NCBI GenBank assembly: GCA_947566645.1
Contig: CANOKL010000027.1
Span: forward strand, 1-53,809
DNA length: 53,809 nucleotides
Source: an uncultured Lachnospiraceae bacterium
GTDB taxonomy: Bacteria > Bacillota > Clostridia > Lachnospirales > Lachnospiraceae
Direction of reading: 5' to 3'
In this document: positions 53,777 through 53,809 of the stretch, piece after piece
Position numbering within the stretch: position 1 is the first letter of the stretch
Layout of the letters: each line of letters starts with the position of its first letter
Program-made: the position numbers and the translations under genes
The notes under the pieces: generated by a model
The model's database searches: none
Seen by the model: only the letters and a program-made list of their open reading frames with translations
What the model was told of the DNA's origin: nothing

Positions 53777-53807
53777 ACGGGAAGCCAGCAAAATCAAGGC
53801 TTCCCGT
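53777..53807. terminator. Hairpin at the window end
   Basis: ACGGGAAGCC (53777-53786) pairs with GGCTTCCCGT (53798-53807). The window ends two bases later, so any T run cannot be judged. The 140 bp between the palindrome and this hairpin are AT-rich and show no gene. Confidence 0.65.
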
Positions 53808-53809
53808 AT

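Noticed and set aside
1..53809. tRNA, rRNA, tmRNA or 6S RNA genes
   Set aside because: No cloverleaf, TTCGA arm with acceptor stem, or conserved rRNA stretch was seen on either strand.

Overview
The window looks like the chromosome of a gut Clostridium-group Firmicute, most likely a Lachnospiraceae member related to Blautia or Dorea. Support: strong GGAGG ribosome sites, YesM/YesN regulation, sugar ABC importers without their own ATPase, BlaI/BlaR1, CD1871A-type small proteins, DUF1538 transporters and many GGGGACGGGGT palindromes. No rRNA, tRNA or CRISPR array was seen. The genus call is inference.

Layout. (1) 0.2-11.5 kb: a beta-glucan locus with a very large secreted GH3-GH30 enzyme (broken by one extra base), an ABC importer (binding protein plus two permeases) and a YesMN two-component system. 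(2) 11.5-18.8 kb: an accessory island. It holds a yccF gene, a decayed type I restriction-modification locus (hsdM, hsdS, hsdR and a tyrosine recombinase, all broken), one intact and one broken AlbA_2/ATPase/winged-helix gene, each with an 11-bp tandem array before the winged helix, and a radical-SAM enzyme with a 45-residue Cys-rich precursor peptide inside the split recombinase gene. (3) 18.9-26.7 kb: a flavoprotein-Nudix fusion, then an alpha-galactoside locus (AraC regulator, binding protein, two permeases, GH36). (4) 26.9-39.1 kb: an Rpn nuclease gene, a BlaI-BlaR1-secreted peptide operon, and a divergent operon that mixes import and export parts. That operon has a beta-propeller binding lipoprotein with an amber codon, an ABC-2 permease with a frameshift, an ATPase, two sugar-type permeases, an HlyD adaptor and a membrane protein. 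(5) 39.2-46.9 kb: a TlpA / CD1871A / ferredoxin-membrane redox cluster, azlCD, a DUF1538 transporter with a tandem PII-like partner, and WYL and AraC-GyrI regulators. (6) 47.0-53.8 kb: larBCE for the nickel-pincer cofactor, a second, nearly identical Rpn gene in inverted orientation, and a DUF2325 coiled-coil protein.

Two dispersed repeat families run through the window. Family A is a GGGGACGGGGT palindrome that sits at gene 3' ends and in at least three cases supplies the stop codon or last residues. Family B is a structured element of about 147 bp with 14-bp inverted ends (TTACTATTCACGG type). Two complete copies have 7- or 8-bp target duplications, so it behaves like a MITE. A remnant of it encodes the last residues of LarE.

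The most promising items for new biology are the RiPP-like pair at 16.8-18.3 kb, the 11-bp arrays that could switch the winged helix on and off, the BlaIR-linked mixed transporter operon, and the DUF1538/PII pair.
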